Positions 25,933 to 36,080 of a DNA stretch of 64,000 nt are shown here, piece by piece. The position numbers were made by a program, and so were the translations under genes. Every line of letters starts with the position of its first letter. Position 1 is the first letter of the stretch. The notes below the pieces were generated by a model. It ran no database searches and was not told where the DNA came from. It saw only the letters and a list, made by a program, of their open reading frames with translations. Source of the stretch: Calditrichota bacterium (GTDB lineage: Bacteria; Calditrichota; Calditrichia; Calditrichales; Calditrichaceae). The stretch spans positions 58,987-122,986 of the forward strand of contig JAJRSO010000027.1 of the NCBI GenBank assembly GCA_024278755.1, read 5' to 3'.

Positions 25933-28017
25933 ATGGATAAACCGAAAAAAGATCAAAATAAAGACGATAAAAACTTATTTAACCGTAATAAAAAGGATGA
26001 CGATTTTCAGTGGAAAAAAGCATCTAAAACGGGTATTATCTGGATAGTTGTTCTGCTGGCAGCCGTTGTTTTCAGCTCCATGTTTTCCTCCGGTAATCCC
26101 AAAGAAGCGGACATTGATTACGCAACATATAAGCGACTGTTAAAGGAAAACAAAATAAGAGAAGGTAAGGTTACTCTCGGAGAAAATGTATTTTCCGGAA
26201 AACTGGTGGAAGAAAACCGTACCTTGGGGCCGCAACCAGTTAGTCAGATTCGCACAAATTTACCTTACCTGGATGATTCGGTTGTAAAAGAGTGGGAAGA
26301 CAGAAATATTCCTATCCGCTTTATCGAACCTTCCAACGAATGGAGTCTGATGCTGATTAATATGCTCCCGTGGATACTCATACTGGGTGTCTATATATTC
26401 TTTATCCGGCGTATGCAGGGCGGAGCAGGTGGCGGCGGCGGGTCGCGCGGGTTGTTCAGCTTCGGTAAAAGTAAAGCCAAAATGATGACCGAAGATAAGA
26501 AAAAAGCGACCTTTGACGATGTGGCCGGCGCAGACGAGGCCAAAATGGAATTGCAGGAAATTATTGAATTTTTGAAAGAACCGGGGAAATTTACCCGTTT
26601 AGGCGGTAAAATTCCCAAAGGAGCGCTTCTGGTGGGCCCTCCCGGAACGGGAAAAACATTGCTGGCCAAAGCGGTTGCCGGAGAAGCGGGCGTTCCGTTT
26701 TTTAGTATGAGCGGAGCCGATTTTGTGGAAATGTTTGTTGGCGTTGGCGCCAGTCGTGTACGCGATTTATTTGAAGTGGGCCGCAAACATGCGCCTTGTA
26801 TTTTGTTTATCGATGAAATGGATGCGGTGGGACGTCACCGTGGAGCGGGGCTTGGCGGCGGCCATGATGAACGTGAACAGACGCTCAACCAACTTCTGGT
26901 TGAAATGGACGGATTCGATTCGAAAGAGGGCGTAATTTTACTGGCGGCAACAAACCGTCCCGATGTTCTGGACTCGGCGTTGTTGCGCCCGGGACGCTTT
27001 GACCGCCAAATCGTGGTTGATCGTCCGGATGTGCGCGGTCGCGAAGGTGTTTTTAAGGTGCATGTTAAACATGTCCCTCTCGATAAATCGGTTAACCTCG
27101 AAGCCCTGGCCAAAGGAACGCCCGGATTATCCGGCGCCGATATTGCCAATTTAGTAAACGAAGCTGCGTTGCTGGCTGCCCGCAAGAACAGAAATGTGGT
27201 TATGATGGCGGATTTTGAAGACGCCAAAGATAAAATTATGATGGGTATTGAGCGTAAATCCATGCTGATAACGGAAGAAGAAAAGAAGACCACAGCCTAT
27301 CATGAATCGGGCCACGTACTGGTTGGAAAGCTGATTCCCGGAACGGATCCGGTACATAAAGTAACCATTATTCCACGCGGCCGGGCTTTGGGCGTAACTT
27401 CATATTTACCCATCGACGATCGGCATACCCATTCGAAGGATTATCTCGAAGGAATGCTGGCCAAACTTTTAGGCGGCCGGGCTGCTGAGAAAATTGTTTT
27501 TAATCAGGTAAATACCGGCGCCGGAAGCGATATTGAACGCGCAACGTCCATTGCCCGGAAAATGGTTTGCGAATGGGGAATGAGTGAGAAATTGGGCCCG
27601 ATAACATTTGGCCAGAAGGAACAGGAAATTTTTCTGGGCCGGGAAATTTCACAGCACCGTGATTACAGCGAAAAGGTAGCCGTTGAGATCGATTCGGAAG
27701 TGCGGTCAATCGTTATCACCGCACAAGAAAAAGCAGAAAAAATAATAAAGGATAATATTGATCTGCTGCATAATCTGGCAAAAGCCTTGCTGGAACATGA
27801 AATCCTCGACGGTGAACAAATTGATCGGGTGATAAACGGGGAATCAATAAATACCATTGCCTTTACTACAAGCGAAGAAACCGAAGCCCAAGGGAAAAAA
27901 GAGTCGCCAAAGAAAAAAACGGTGCGGTCTTCCAAAGAAAACAAAGCGAAAGCGGAACCGAAAAAGGAAAAATCTGTTAAAGCCGTCAAAAATAAAAAGA
28001 GCGATACAAAAGAATAA
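25933..28017 (+). CDS. ftsH: ATP-dependent zinc metalloprotease FtsH
   Basis: 694 residues. Two membrane segments (about 33-52 and 138-158) bracket a periplasmic domain. The AAA module has Walker A GPPGTGKT (235-242), Walker [12 protein letters not shown] and second region of homology RPGRFDRQI. The M41 peptidase site is HESGH (457-461) with a further Asp in [12 protein letters not shown]. It degrades misfolded membrane proteins and regulatory targets. After the peptidase domain comes a tail of roughly 50 residues extremely rich in Lys and Glu ([19 protein letters not shown] at the end), longer and more basic than usual. Confidence 0.96.
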   Translation: MDKPKKDQNKDDKNLFNRNKKDDDFQWKKASKTGIIWIVVLLAAVVFSSMFSSGNPKEADIDYATYKRLLKENKIREGKVTLGENVFSGKLVEENRTLGPQPVSQIRTNLPYLDDSVVKEWEDRNIPIRFIEPSNEWSLMLINMLPWILILGVYIFFIRRMQGGAGGGGGSRGLFSFGKSKAKMMTEDKKKATFDDVAGADEAKMELQEIIEFLKEPGKFTRLGGKIPKGALLVGPPGTGKTLLAKAVAGEAGVPFFSMSGADFVEMFVGVGASRVRDLFEVGRKHAPCILFIDEMDAVGRHRGAGLGGGHDEREQTLNQLLVEMDGFDSKEGVILLAATNRPDVLDSALLRPGRFDRQIVVDRPDVRGREGVFKVHVKHVPLDKSVNLEALAKGTPGLSGADIANLVNEAALLAARKNRNVVMMADFEDAKDKIMMGIERKSMLITEEEKKTTAYHESGHVLVGKLIPGTDPVHKVTIIPRGRALGVTSYLPIDDRHTHSKDYLEGMLAKLLGGRAAEKIVFNQVNTGAGSDIERATSIARKMVCEWGMSEKLGPITFGQKEQEIFLGREISQHRDYSEKVAVEIDSEVRSIVITAQEKAEKIIKDNIDLLHNLAKALLEHEILDGEQIDRVINGESINTIAFTTSEETEAQGKKESPKKKTVRSSKENKAKAEPKKEKSVKAVKNKKSDTKE

Positions 28018-28143
28018 TCCGTTCGGCGGTTATACCGGTTTGAAATTTTGAATCGACAAAACGGTTCGTTTTTTTGTGTATAAACAGGCGGTCATTAGCC
28101 GAACTATTGATTTCAGCTTTGCTGTTAAGGTGCGGGACAATAA

Positions 28144-29694
28144 ATGGAACAACTAATTAATTTTCTTTCCGGTGGCGTGCCGGGAGGAATCCTTGTTTTT
28201 CTGCTGTTTTTGCTGATAATCAATCTGGCGTTTTCGTTTTTAAAAACATCAAAACTCTTCAGTGCGGAGCAGAGTAAAAAAAACAGGCGTACCTATTCGC
28301 TGGCTTTGCTGATGCTTTATATTGGTATTTGGTTGGCCACACAGCCCCCCAAACCGCAAATCCGTGTGGTTGTATTGCCGACGATTTCCACAGACGCCTC
28401 TTTTAAGGCAGATGCCCGCGCCTTCGAATTAGCGGAGTTGTTCAGGCGCTGTGCCCCTTCGGCATTTGAACCAAAATACCTTCTGCATCGCTGGACGTGG
28501 CTTTATGAGACCATCGATCCCGATTCTGTGAACTTTATTTCGCAATGGAAAAAAACGGCATTAGCCCTTCGTCCTGGAATAATCATTCAGCCCTATTATA
28601 AAAAAACCGGAATATCATGTTCTGTGGTTGCCGACGGGGATAGTCTGTATTTTACGGCCTCCGGCGCACATAGTCTGCTTAATAAAATAAAACGGAATAC
28701 CGGATTGTTTAAGGAAAAGGCAGTATTCTCTCAAATCGATCCTAAAGCTCTCACACTGCGTTTACTTTTACTCAAGAATAAAAACGATGCGGTTCTTCAA
28801 TCTGCCGCGGCCGATTCCGGCCTTGAAGTGTTGCAGATGGTAGCGGAGGCCTATGTCCGAAAGGGATTGCTGCGACCCATCGATCGTGAAAAAGCAAAAT
28901 ATATGAAAATTGAAAACCCCGATTTTCAGAAGGCGAAAAGAATTTTTTCCAAACTTATCAAAGCCGGAGCGGATACGCCGGAAACCGCGTATTGGCTGGG
29001 ACGCATGGCCATTTACGACCAAACGTATACAAAGGCGGAAGTCTATCTTAAAAAAGCCTTTGTGGAAGATCCTTCAAATGCCCGGATTCTTTTACAGCTC
29101 AGTTACCTGCATCCGGATCGTCTGAAGGAGTTTGGTTATAACAGTCGCATTGATATCCTGAAACGAACTGTGTCTTTAGATCCCGGTTTTAGAGAAGGCG
29201 TTTTTCAATTGGCACAGGAATATTACAATTCGGGCACGGGAACCGCATCCGGAACCGGAACGACAAAAGCCCGGCAGACCATTGAAACGTTTTTAAAAAT
29301 TAATCGGGAAGATTTAAAAATATTAAGCCTGCTTGCTTCGATCGAATTAAAACTGGGATATTATGATATTGCGTTTCAGTTATATGAGAAAATTGCTGCC
29401 CGGGTACCCGAAGCGTCAAATTCCTGGTATAATTTGGGTGTGGTGCGTTTTATGAAAAAAGAGTACCGGGAAGCGCTGCAAAACTTTTTAAAAGCAATTG
29501 CCATTGACAAAAATCTGGATGCCTATTTATACGCCGGCATTACCTATCGCATGTTAGGTGAAAACGAAAAAGCGCTACATTACTATCGGGAGCGTATCCG
29601 GCGTAAGAGCGGCGATGATGACAAGTGGGCCAAAGAGGCGATGAAAGGCATCCGAAAAATATTAAGCGACACGACTATAAAACATGAACATTAG
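28144..29694 (+). CDS. Membrane-anchored TPR protein
   Basis: 516 residues. Two N-terminal membrane segments (GGILVFLLFLLIINLAFSF and SLALLMLYIGIWLATQPP) are followed by a domain of about 150 residues resembling a nucleotide- or peptidoglycan-independent alpha/beta fold of no clear family, then TPR units (for example PETAYWLGRMAIYDQTYTKA, SNSWYNLGVVRFMKKEYREA and DAYLYAGITYRMLGENEKAL). Likely a periplasmic scaffold. It overlaps folP by 11 bases, so it is co-translated with it, but no functional link to folate is known. Confidence 0.7.
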   Translation: MEQLINFLSGGVPGGILVFLLFLLIINLAFSFLKTSKLFSAEQSKKNRRTYSLALLMLYIGIWLATQPPKPQIRVVVLPTISTDASFKADARAFELAELFRRCAPSAFEPKYLLHRWTWLYETIDPDSVNFISQWKKTALALRPGIIIQPYYKKTGISCSVVADGDSLYFTASGAHSLLNKIKRNTGLFKEKAVFSQIDPKALTLRLLLLKNKNDAVLQSAAADSGLEVLQMVAEAYVRKGLLRPIDREKAKYMKIENPDFQKAKRIFSKLIKAGADTPETAYWLGRMAIYDQTYTKAEVYLKKAFVEDPSNARILLQLSYLHPDRLKEFGYNSRIDILKRTVSLDPGFREGVFQLAQEYYNSGTGTASGTGTTKARQTIETFLKINREDLKILSLLASIELKLGYYDIAFQLYEKIAARVPEASNSWYNLGVVRFMKKEYREALQNFLKAIAIDKNLDAYLYAGITYRMLGENEKALHYYRERIRRKSGDDDKWAKEAMKGIRKILSDTTIKHEH

Positions 29695-30796
29695 GGCTGT
29701 ATTTCTTTCTTCACATAAACGTATTTATGAATTGAACCAGCGGTATGGTTCACTACTGCAGGAATCCCTCCTTGGCCGATTTGTATATTTTACATCCGAA
29801 GTATCCATAGAAGAGGCTACAGGGCTACGCAGGCGCGCCGGTTTGCTTCTTTTTACGACGGCTGTTTCGGACAGCTATTTTATCTTTTTAGAAGCAGGGC
29901 AATCATGGCCAGAAGAAATTACTATGCTTTATCCGCAATTAAAGACTTTTACCGGGCAAGCTGTGTCGCCGGTTTGGAAGTTACGTAAAACAGAACTTGA
30001 TTTTAACGGCCCACCTGTTATTATGGGTATTTTGAATGTTACGCCCAATTCCTTTTCGGACGGCGGCAGGTTTATCGAAAAGAATCATGCTGTGGAGCAT
30101 GCCCTGACGATGGCGGAAGAGGGCGCGCAAATTATCGATATTGGGGGAGAGTCCACACGGCCCGGAGCTGATCCGGTTCCGCCGGGAGAAGAATTAAATC
30201 GCGTTGTACCGATTATTGAAGAAATCCGTCGATACAGTGATGTCCCGATTTCGATAGATACATATCGCAGCAAAACGGCGCGTGCCGCACTAAAAGCCGG
30301 AGCGGATATAATTAACGATATCAGCGGCGCTCAGTTTGATAGGCAGATGGCTGAGACAGCCCGTTTGTTTGATTGCCCGATTATTGTTATGCATATCAAA
30401 GGTACACCGAAGAATATGCAAAAAAATCCGTCTTACGCGGATGTCACTGCAGAAATATATGATTATTTTGAAGAACGGATTTCTTCTCTTAACAAACAAA
30501 AAGTCTCAAAAATTATTCTGGACCCGGGAATCGGATTCGGAAAGCGTACCGAAGATAACCTGCATATCTTAAGAGACTTAAGAGACTTTATTTTTTTACA
30601 GCATCCTTTGTTAATAGGCTTGTCCAGGAAATCTTTTATAGGGAATACGTTAGACCGCAATATTGATGAACGGAGCGCCGGAACAATTGCCGCACACCTC
30701 TCAGCCAGTTTAAACGGCGCTTCAATTTTACGCGTACACGACGTTAAAGAAACTTTAGATGCTATTCGAATGCAGTTTGCTATCCTGAACGATTAA
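29684..30796 (+). CDS. folP: Dihydropteroate synthase with N-terminal extension
   Basis: 370 residues; the classical enzyme is about 270-280. The catalytic part starts near residue 112: IMGILNVTPNSFSDGGRF, then DIGGESTRPGADPV, SIDTYRSKTA, INDISG, VMHIKGTPKNMQ, ILDPGIGFGKRTEDN, LIGLSRKSFIG and LRVHDV, all intact. It joins 6-hydroxymethyl-dihydropterin diphosphate with p-aminobenzoate. The first ~105 residues (with ATGLRRRAGLLLFTT) form an additional domain of unknown role. It is followed 268 bases later by cdaA, a neighbour often found beside folP in this superphylum. Confidence 0.93.
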   Translation: MNIRAVFLSSHKRIYELNQRYGSLLQESLLGRFVYFTSEVSIEEATGLRRRAGLLLFTTAVSDSYFIFLEAGQSWPEEITMLYPQLKTFTGQAVSPVWKLRKTELDFNGPPVIMGILNVTPNSFSDGGRFIEKNHAVEHALTMAEEGAQIIDIGGESTRPGADPVPPGEELNRVVPIIEEIRRYSDVPISIDTYRSKTARAALKAGADIINDISGAQFDRQMAETARLFDCPIIVMHIKGTPKNMQKNPSYADVTAEIYDYFEERISSLNKQKVSKIILDPGIGFGKRTEDNLHILRDLRDFIFLQHPLLIGLSRKSFIGNTLDRNIDERSAGTIAAHLSASLNGASILRVHDVKETLDAIRMQFAILND

Positions 30797-30936
30797 ACTT
30801 AACGTGACCGTGGTCATTGTTTATTATGTCGGGAAATATTAATAGGTTAAAGTCTGTAGGAACTGTTAAAAAATATCTACGGAAAAATGATTTTTTCGGT
30901 ATTTAGAATTGTATTTTACAAAGGTTTAAGCTATAT

Positions 30937-30965
30937 TTGCCAAAATACGGACAGATATATACTAT
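30937..30965 (+). promoter_or_regulatory. Putative sigma-70 promoter of cdaA
   Basis: TTGCCA (30937-30942), 17-base spacer, TACTAT (30960-30965). The leader to ATG 31065 would be roughly 90 bases. Confidence 0.45.
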
Positions 30966-31064
30966 ATAGCTGGATTGCTTACTGAATCAATTTGAGCAGA
31001 AAATCATCACAAAGATTTTTATACTAAAGATTTAAATGTTTCATCCGACTAAAACTAAGAATAA

Positions 31065-31868
31065 ATGCTCTTTAAAATTGGATTTATACCCGTTACCCTA
31101 ATCGATGTGATCGACATCGCGATTGTTACCACCCTCTTTTATGAGCTGTATCAGTTTTTAAAAGGGAGTGTTGCCATCCGTATGTTTATCGGTTTGCTGG
31201 TAATACTACTGATTTCTATCCTTGGTGAATTGCTGGATATGAGCGCCTTAACCTGGATTATGTCTGGATTGAAGACGGTCTGGGTGCTCGGTTTTGTTAT
31301 TGTCTTTCAGCCGGAACTGCGCAGGCTTCTTATTTATCTCGGGCAAAGCCGTCTCATTCGCACGTTCGTCCATGTGGGCGATTTAAAGTTTGTGGACCAT
31401 ATTATTGATGCGGCTCAGGAACTTTCGCGGAAGAATTTTGGCGCATTAATCGTTATCATTCGGGATATGAATATAAAATCAGTTGTCGAAACAGGTATTG
31501 TTCTGCAGGCACAACTTTCGAAACAGTTGATAAGTTCGGTGTTTAATCCGCGTTCTCCTTTGCATGACGGGGCTTTGCTGGTTCGCAATGAAGTAGCGGT
31601 TGCGGCCAAGTGTTTATTGCCGCTTTCGCAGAAGCCGGATTTAGACCCTGCGCTGGGAACCCGACACCGGGCGGCCCTGGGGTTGTCGGAGCAATCCGAT
31701 GCTTTTGTACTGGTGGTTTCGGAAGAGACGGGAATGATTTCGTACGCAGAGAATGGGAAGTTGGTACGGGGGTTGACCGATAGCATGCTGCGTAAAAAAT
31801 TAGATGAGATATTTTCTCCAAAACCGGGCGTTGTTAAAAAAGGGATCACCGGCTGGAGTTCAGAATAG
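31065..31868 (+). CDS. cdaA: Diadenylate cyclase CdaA
   Basis: 267 residues. Three membrane segments in the first ~85 residues, a short linker, then the DAC (DisA_N) domain with the two signature motifs DGALLV and GTRHRAALGLSE. It makes c-di-AMP from two ATP at the inner membrane. c-di-AMP typically controls potassium and osmolyte transport and cell-wall homeostasis. No CdaR-like gene follows; instead a 1359-residue surface protein starts 33 bases downstream. Confidence 0.93.
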   Translation: MLFKIGFIPVTLIDVIDIAIVTTLFYELYQFLKGSVAIRMFIGLLVILLISILGELLDMSALTWIMSGLKTVWVLGFVIVFQPELRRLLIYLGQSRLIRTFVHVGDLKFVDHIIDAAQELSRKNFGALIVIIRDMNIKSVVETGIVLQAQLSKQLISSVFNPRSPLHDGALLVRNEVAVAAKCLLPLSQKPDLDPALGTRHRAALGLSEQSDAFVLVVSEETGMISYAENGKLVRGLTDSMLRKKLDEIFSPKPGVVKKGITGWSSE

Positions 31869-31901
31869 AAAAAATAGATATTAAATTAAACGGGAGGAAC
31901 C

Positions 31902-34900
31902 ATGGGATCCTTTGGTACGAGATTATTTAAAGCGAACCTTGTGTTGACAGCTTTTTTGTTTTTTGCATTTTCCGGAATGGGATTTGCGGCGGCTATTAGT
32001 TCAAACGGAACAGGTGGCGGCGCGTGGAATTCAGCATCTTCATGGAATCCTGCACAGGTGCCTGTTGCAGGCGACGATGTGACTATTCTGGGAGGTGATG
32101 CGATTACCCTGGATGTTTCGACTACCGTTAATTCACTTACTGTAAATAGTACGGGAGCGCTTCATTTTGGCAGTGCCTCTGGTACCTTCACGTTAACCGT
32201 CAGCGGAAATGTGACAAACTCTGGTACTATTGATACGGATGATGCCGGAATCGCATTTCATACATTGGCTATCGGCGGTAATTTTAGCAATAGCGGTACC
32301 TTTAACGGGAACCAGTTAGGCGGAACAAATCCCGAAGCCATTTACGTTGATTTTAACGGTTCATCGGCAATGGTTATTTCCGGTTCACCTACTTTTTACC
32401 GTTTAATCTATAGCGGTACCGGAGCGCTTACAACCAGTTCTTCCGCGATGTTGGTACAGAGCGCGCTTGACTTACAGAGCGGAGCGGGGACCTTTACGGT
32501 TGGCGCAGGTGAATTGTCGATTGACGCTTCCATTATTAACATTAACAATGGAGGTTTTGATGCCACTACAAATACATCGACTATAAAGTTTACGGGTACC
32601 TCTTCTAAGACGATTGATGTGGATGGGTCTGTTTTGTCTTCTATTGTATTCTATAATGTAAAAGTTGAAGGTGCGGATGTAACTTTAAAAGGATCTAATA
32701 GTGCGGTTGTCTTTAATTTTAACAACGATTTGACCTTAACAGATAAGCAGCTTCTTTTTAACGGAGCAAATGAGTCCATTGGGTATGGGAGTGGCGCTAC
32801 GGTTATTTATAACGGTAGCAGCGCGCAAACAGTGGGAGTAGAGTGGACGACTCCTGCGGGTACCAATATCGCTCCGACGAATGTAACGGTTGATAATGGA
32901 ACCGGTTTGTCGCTTGGTAGTACAAGTCTTGCGGCACTGGGTGGAACTTTAACGTTACAAAACGGAGCCGCCGATTACAGCGCGGGCTCTCAGATTCTTA
33001 CGCTGGCGGGAATTGCCGGAACAAGCTCAGGTTCCTTTGGCCTTGGGAATGATAATGAGATTCAGTTAAGCCCCGGTGGCACGATTACAACCAGCGGAAC
33101 TCCCAAATTTCATTCGATTACGACTCTTGGAAACGCGACCTTAAATAATAATTTTGAAATTCAGGGCGTTTTAAAAGTGTCCGGCGGCGGTACGGTAATC
33201 GTAAGCAGCGCTTTTACTCTCGGAAATGACGGTTCGTCTTATGGCTCGATAAATGTGGATAACGGAACATTAAATCTTGCCGGTTACGATATCGTTGAAG
33301 ATGCCGCGAATAGCGCATTAACGGTTGGTGCAAGCGGAACTTTAAAAACAGGCGGTTCGGATATTACCAATTATGGCGGCGGTTATACGTTAACCGGCAC
33401 GGTAGAGTTTGACGGTTCGAGTACCGAAACGATACCGGCGGCAAGCTCCATAGGAACCTTGGTTGTAAACAATAGCGCCGGTGTGCAAACATCAAGCGCT
33501 CTTACGGTAAATTCGGCTCTGACTCTTACGGACGGTACGGTTACTTCTTCTGCGGCCAATACGCTAAGACTTGCCGATGGAATTACGGTAACGCGTACGG
33601 ATAATACGGATTTTATTATTGGGCCTCTGGAAAAAGTCTTTACAACAGATATTACTTTTACTTACCCGATTGGATATGCCGGGACGTATTTGCCGGCAGT
33701 TTATACATATACGGGATTAAATGGTACGGGAGTAATTGAAATAGAGGCCATTAGCGGTAATCCGGGCGGTACCCCACCATCCGGAATCTCGACCATTGCC
33801 ACATCGCATCACTATACCTTAAAAGAAATTTCAGCGCCGACCGGTTTTACGAGCTATGATATTGAGATTACCTGGACGGGAAGCGGCTTTTCACAGAATC
33901 GTAACCAGATATTGGTTCAGAATGGCGTCGGACCTACGTATGAATATACGGCTGCCAGTACTCATTCGGCTTCAACCGTTACGCGTTCTGGATTAACCTC
34001 CTATCCTACAAATGATGGCTTCCTCGCTATCGGTTCTTCCAGCCAGACGATTGTTTGGACCGGCACAAGCGGCGACGGTTTATGGAGTACGGCCGGGAAC
34101 TGGAATCCGGCAGAACAGCCGCAAACCGGTGATGATGTGGAGTTTTCCGGAAATTATAGTTCTACACAAGCAGTAGAATATGACGCTTCTGCCACTGCCA
34201 GTGAATTTGCCAGTATTAAAATTAATCCTGCCGGCAGTGCGGTAAATCTTACACTAAGCCGATCGGTTACATTGAATTTGACGGCTGGGACAAATGCTCT
34301 TGTTTTAAATTCCGGAAGTTCGCTCAAATACAACGGCAGCACGGTTCAAATGGGCGGCAGCGGATATGACCAATCACTGACAGATTACTCCGGAACCGTT
34401 GAATATGCTACCGGTTTAGTTTATGTAGACACATACGCCGCCTTGACCATAAACGGCGCCACGGGAACTTCCGGCTCCGGAACGACCACTGTTAGCGGTT
34501 TGCTAACGAAAAACGGCGCTGATTTTAGTACGGCAGAATCATTTACCGCCGGTTCTTATACCAATACGTCCGGTACGGCAACTTTTAGCGGCACTTCGTT
34601 GTCGGTTAGCGGAACAACAACGCTTAACGGCGGTTCGGTTGCCGGTACGGCAAATGTCCAGGGGAATGTGGTTTTTGGCGGCGGAACAGCTGCAGGTACG
34701 TTTACGTTTAGCGGCGGAAATGCACAGGCTATCAGCGGCTCGGGAGCTTCTTTTAATAATATTACTATCAATAAAAGTGCAAACGATGTTACCTGTAGTG
34801 CCGCTGTTTCGGTAAGTGGTACACTTACCCTTACGGCCGGTGATATAATTACAACCTCTACGAATCTATTGACAATGGGTACCGCGGCCAGCTATTCCGG

Positions 34901-35981
34901 AGGCGGCGACGCCAGCCATGTTAACGGCCCGCTCGCCCGTATGACGAACAGTGATGCGACCAGTTACGAATTCCCGATTGGAAATGGTTCGTTGCAACGC
35001 AGGGTTCGAATCGCGCCAACGGCATCAACTGCTGAGACATATACCGCTGAATTAGTTTATGGCAATCCGGGCGGCCAGGGTGTAAGTACCACATATGGCT
35101 CGGGAATTGATCATGTTTCAAGTGTTTATTATTGGAATATCACTTGTGTAAATTCTGTAACGGCCAATGTAACGCTTTATTGGGAATCAACGAGTGACGG
35201 CGTTGCTAACGGACATGAAAGCGAAGTGCTCGTTGCTCAGTATAATGGTACTCAGTGGAATGACGCTGGAGGTTTAAATAGCGCTATTGGCGATTTTACT
35301 TCAGGGCGTGTTGCCTCAAATCCGGTAACTGTAAGTACCGGCGCTAATCCGCAGTTTGTTCTGGCAACCAGTACTTCCGATAATTCGTTGCCGGTGGAAC
35401 TGGCCTCCTTTACGGCGGAAGCTGGTATTAGCGATGTAACGCTGAACTGGACGACCGCGTCCGAATTAAATAATCAGGGCTTTAACGTATATCGTCGTCT
35501 GCAAAGCCAGGAAAATAACTGGGCGCAGATGAATGAATCAATGATTGAAGGACAGGGCAACACTTCTACGGAAACCAATTATACCTTTGTGGATGCACAG
35601 GTTGTTTCCGGGGAAACCTATGTGTATAAACTGGAATCGGTAAGCCTGAACGGATTGCGAGTAGACGAGAGAGTTGTTGAAGTTACGGTGAAAACACCTA
35701 CGGAATATGCTCTCTTCAATAATTATCCGAATCCGTTTAACCCGTCGACAACCATTAAATTTCAGCTTCCTGAGTCGCAGCAGGTTACCTTAACGGTTTA
35801 TGACGCCCAGGGTCGTGTGGTTAAAGAGCTGCTGAGTAACGCGGTTCAGGATATGGGCGAGCATAGTATTACCTGGAACGCTTTGGATAATAACGGTAAC
35901 CGGGTGGCAAGTGGTATGTATTTTTATCGCTTTTCTGCCGGTAAGTTTGTTAAGATGGGTAAAATGATTTTACTTAAATAA
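31902..35981 (+). CDS. Large secreted beta-repeat protein with type IX sorting domain
   Basis: 1359 residues. SD GGGAGG precedes the ATG; the signal peptide ends near residue 30. The body is Gly/Ser/Thr/Asn-rich with repeated short beta motifs such as LTLTDGTVTSSAANTLRLAD and GNVTNSGTIDT, as in right-handed beta-helix adhesins. The module WNSASSWNPAQVPVAGDDV (from residue 46) recurs as WSTAGNWNPAEQPQTGDDV (from about 729), showing an internal duplication. A fibronectin-like domain (VELASFTAEAGISDVTLNW) precedes the C-terminal sorting domain NYPNPFNPSTTIKFQLPESQ to WNALDNNGNRVASGMYFY. It is predicted to cross the outer membrane through T9SS and be attached to or released from the surface. Adhesin or surface layer role is inference. 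Confidence 0.85.
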   Translation: MGSFGTRLFKANLVLTAFLFFAFSGMGFAAAISSNGTGGGAWNSASSWNPAQVPVAGDDVTILGGDAITLDVSTTVNSLTVNSTGALHFGSASGTFTLTVSGNVTNSGTIDTDDAGIAFHTLAIGGNFSNSGTFNGNQLGGTNPEAIYVDFNGSSAMVISGSPTFYRLIYSGTGALTTSSSAMLVQSALDLQSGAGTFTVGAGELSIDASIININNGGFDATTNTSTIKFTGTSSKTIDVDGSVLSSIVFYNVKVEGADVTLKGSNSAVVFNFNNDLTLTDKQLLFNGANESIGYGSGATVIYNGSSAQTVGVEWTTPAGTNIAPTNVTVDNGTGLSLGSTSLAALGGTLTLQNGAADYSAGSQILTLAGIAGTSSGSFGLGNDNEIQLSPGGTITTSGTPKFHSITTLGNATLNNNFEIQGVLKVSGGGTVIVSSAFTLGNDGSSYGSINVDNGTLNLAGYDIVEDAANSALTVGASGTLKTGGSDITNYGGGYTLTGTVEFDGSSTETIPAASSIGTLVVNNSAGVQTSSALTVNSALTLTDGTVTSSAANTLRLADGITVTRTDNTDFIIGPLEKVFTTDITFTYPIGYAGTYLPAVYTYTGLNGTGVIEIEAISGNPGGTPPSGISTIATSHHYTLKEISAPTGFTSYDIEITWTGSGFSQNRNQILVQNGVGPTYEYTAASTHSASTVTRSGLTSYPTNDGFLAIGSSSQTIVWTGTSGDGLWSTAGNWNPAEQPQTGDDVEFSGNYSSTQAVEYDASATASEFASIKINPAGSAVNLTLSRSVTLNLTAGTNALVLNSGSSLKYNGSTVQMGGSGYDQSLTDYSGTVEYATGLVYVDTYAALTINGATGTSGSGTTTVSGLLTKNGADFSTAESFTAGSYTNTSGTATFSGTSLSVSGTTTLNGGSVAGTANVQGNVVFGGGTAAGTFTFSGGNAQAISGSGASFNNITINKSANDVTCSAAVSVSGTLTLTAGDIITTSTNLLTMGTAASYSGGGDASHVNGPLARMTNSDATSYEFPIGNGSLQRRVRIAPTASTAETYTAELVYGNPGGQGVSTTYGSGIDHVSSVYYWNITCVNSVTANVTLYWESTSDGVANGHESEVLVAQYNGTQWNDAGGLNSAIGDFTSGRVASNPVTVSTGANPQFVLATSTSDNSLPVELASFTAEAGISDVTLNWTTASELNNQGFNVYRRLQSQENNWAQMNESMIEGQGNTSTETNYTFVDAQVVSGETYVYKLESVSLNGLRVDERVVEVTVKTPTEYALFNNYPNPFNPSTTIKFQLPESQQVTLTVYDAQGRVVKELLSNAVQDMGEHSITWNALDNNGNRVASGMYFYRFSAGKFVKMGKMILLK

Positions 35982-36021
35982 AATAAAAATAACGAAAAGT
36001 ACTGTATTTTTACATTGATTT

Positions 36022-36057
36022 AGGAACCGGAAAATGTATTTTCCGGTTCCTATTTCT
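36022..36057 (+). terminator. Strong rho-independent terminator / attenuator before porU
   Basis: Perfect 13-bp stem AGGAACCGGAAAA (36022-36034) / TTTTCCGGTTCCT (36039-36051), loop TGTA, followed by ATTTCTTTAT. It lies 30 bases before the porU ATG. Confidence 0.85.
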
Positions 36058-36080
36058 TTATCAAAATAAAAGTTAGATAA

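Noticed and set aside
31415..31849. 144-residue minus-strand frame opposite cdaA
   Set aside because: Antisense of the conserved DAC domain; no start signal or family motifs.
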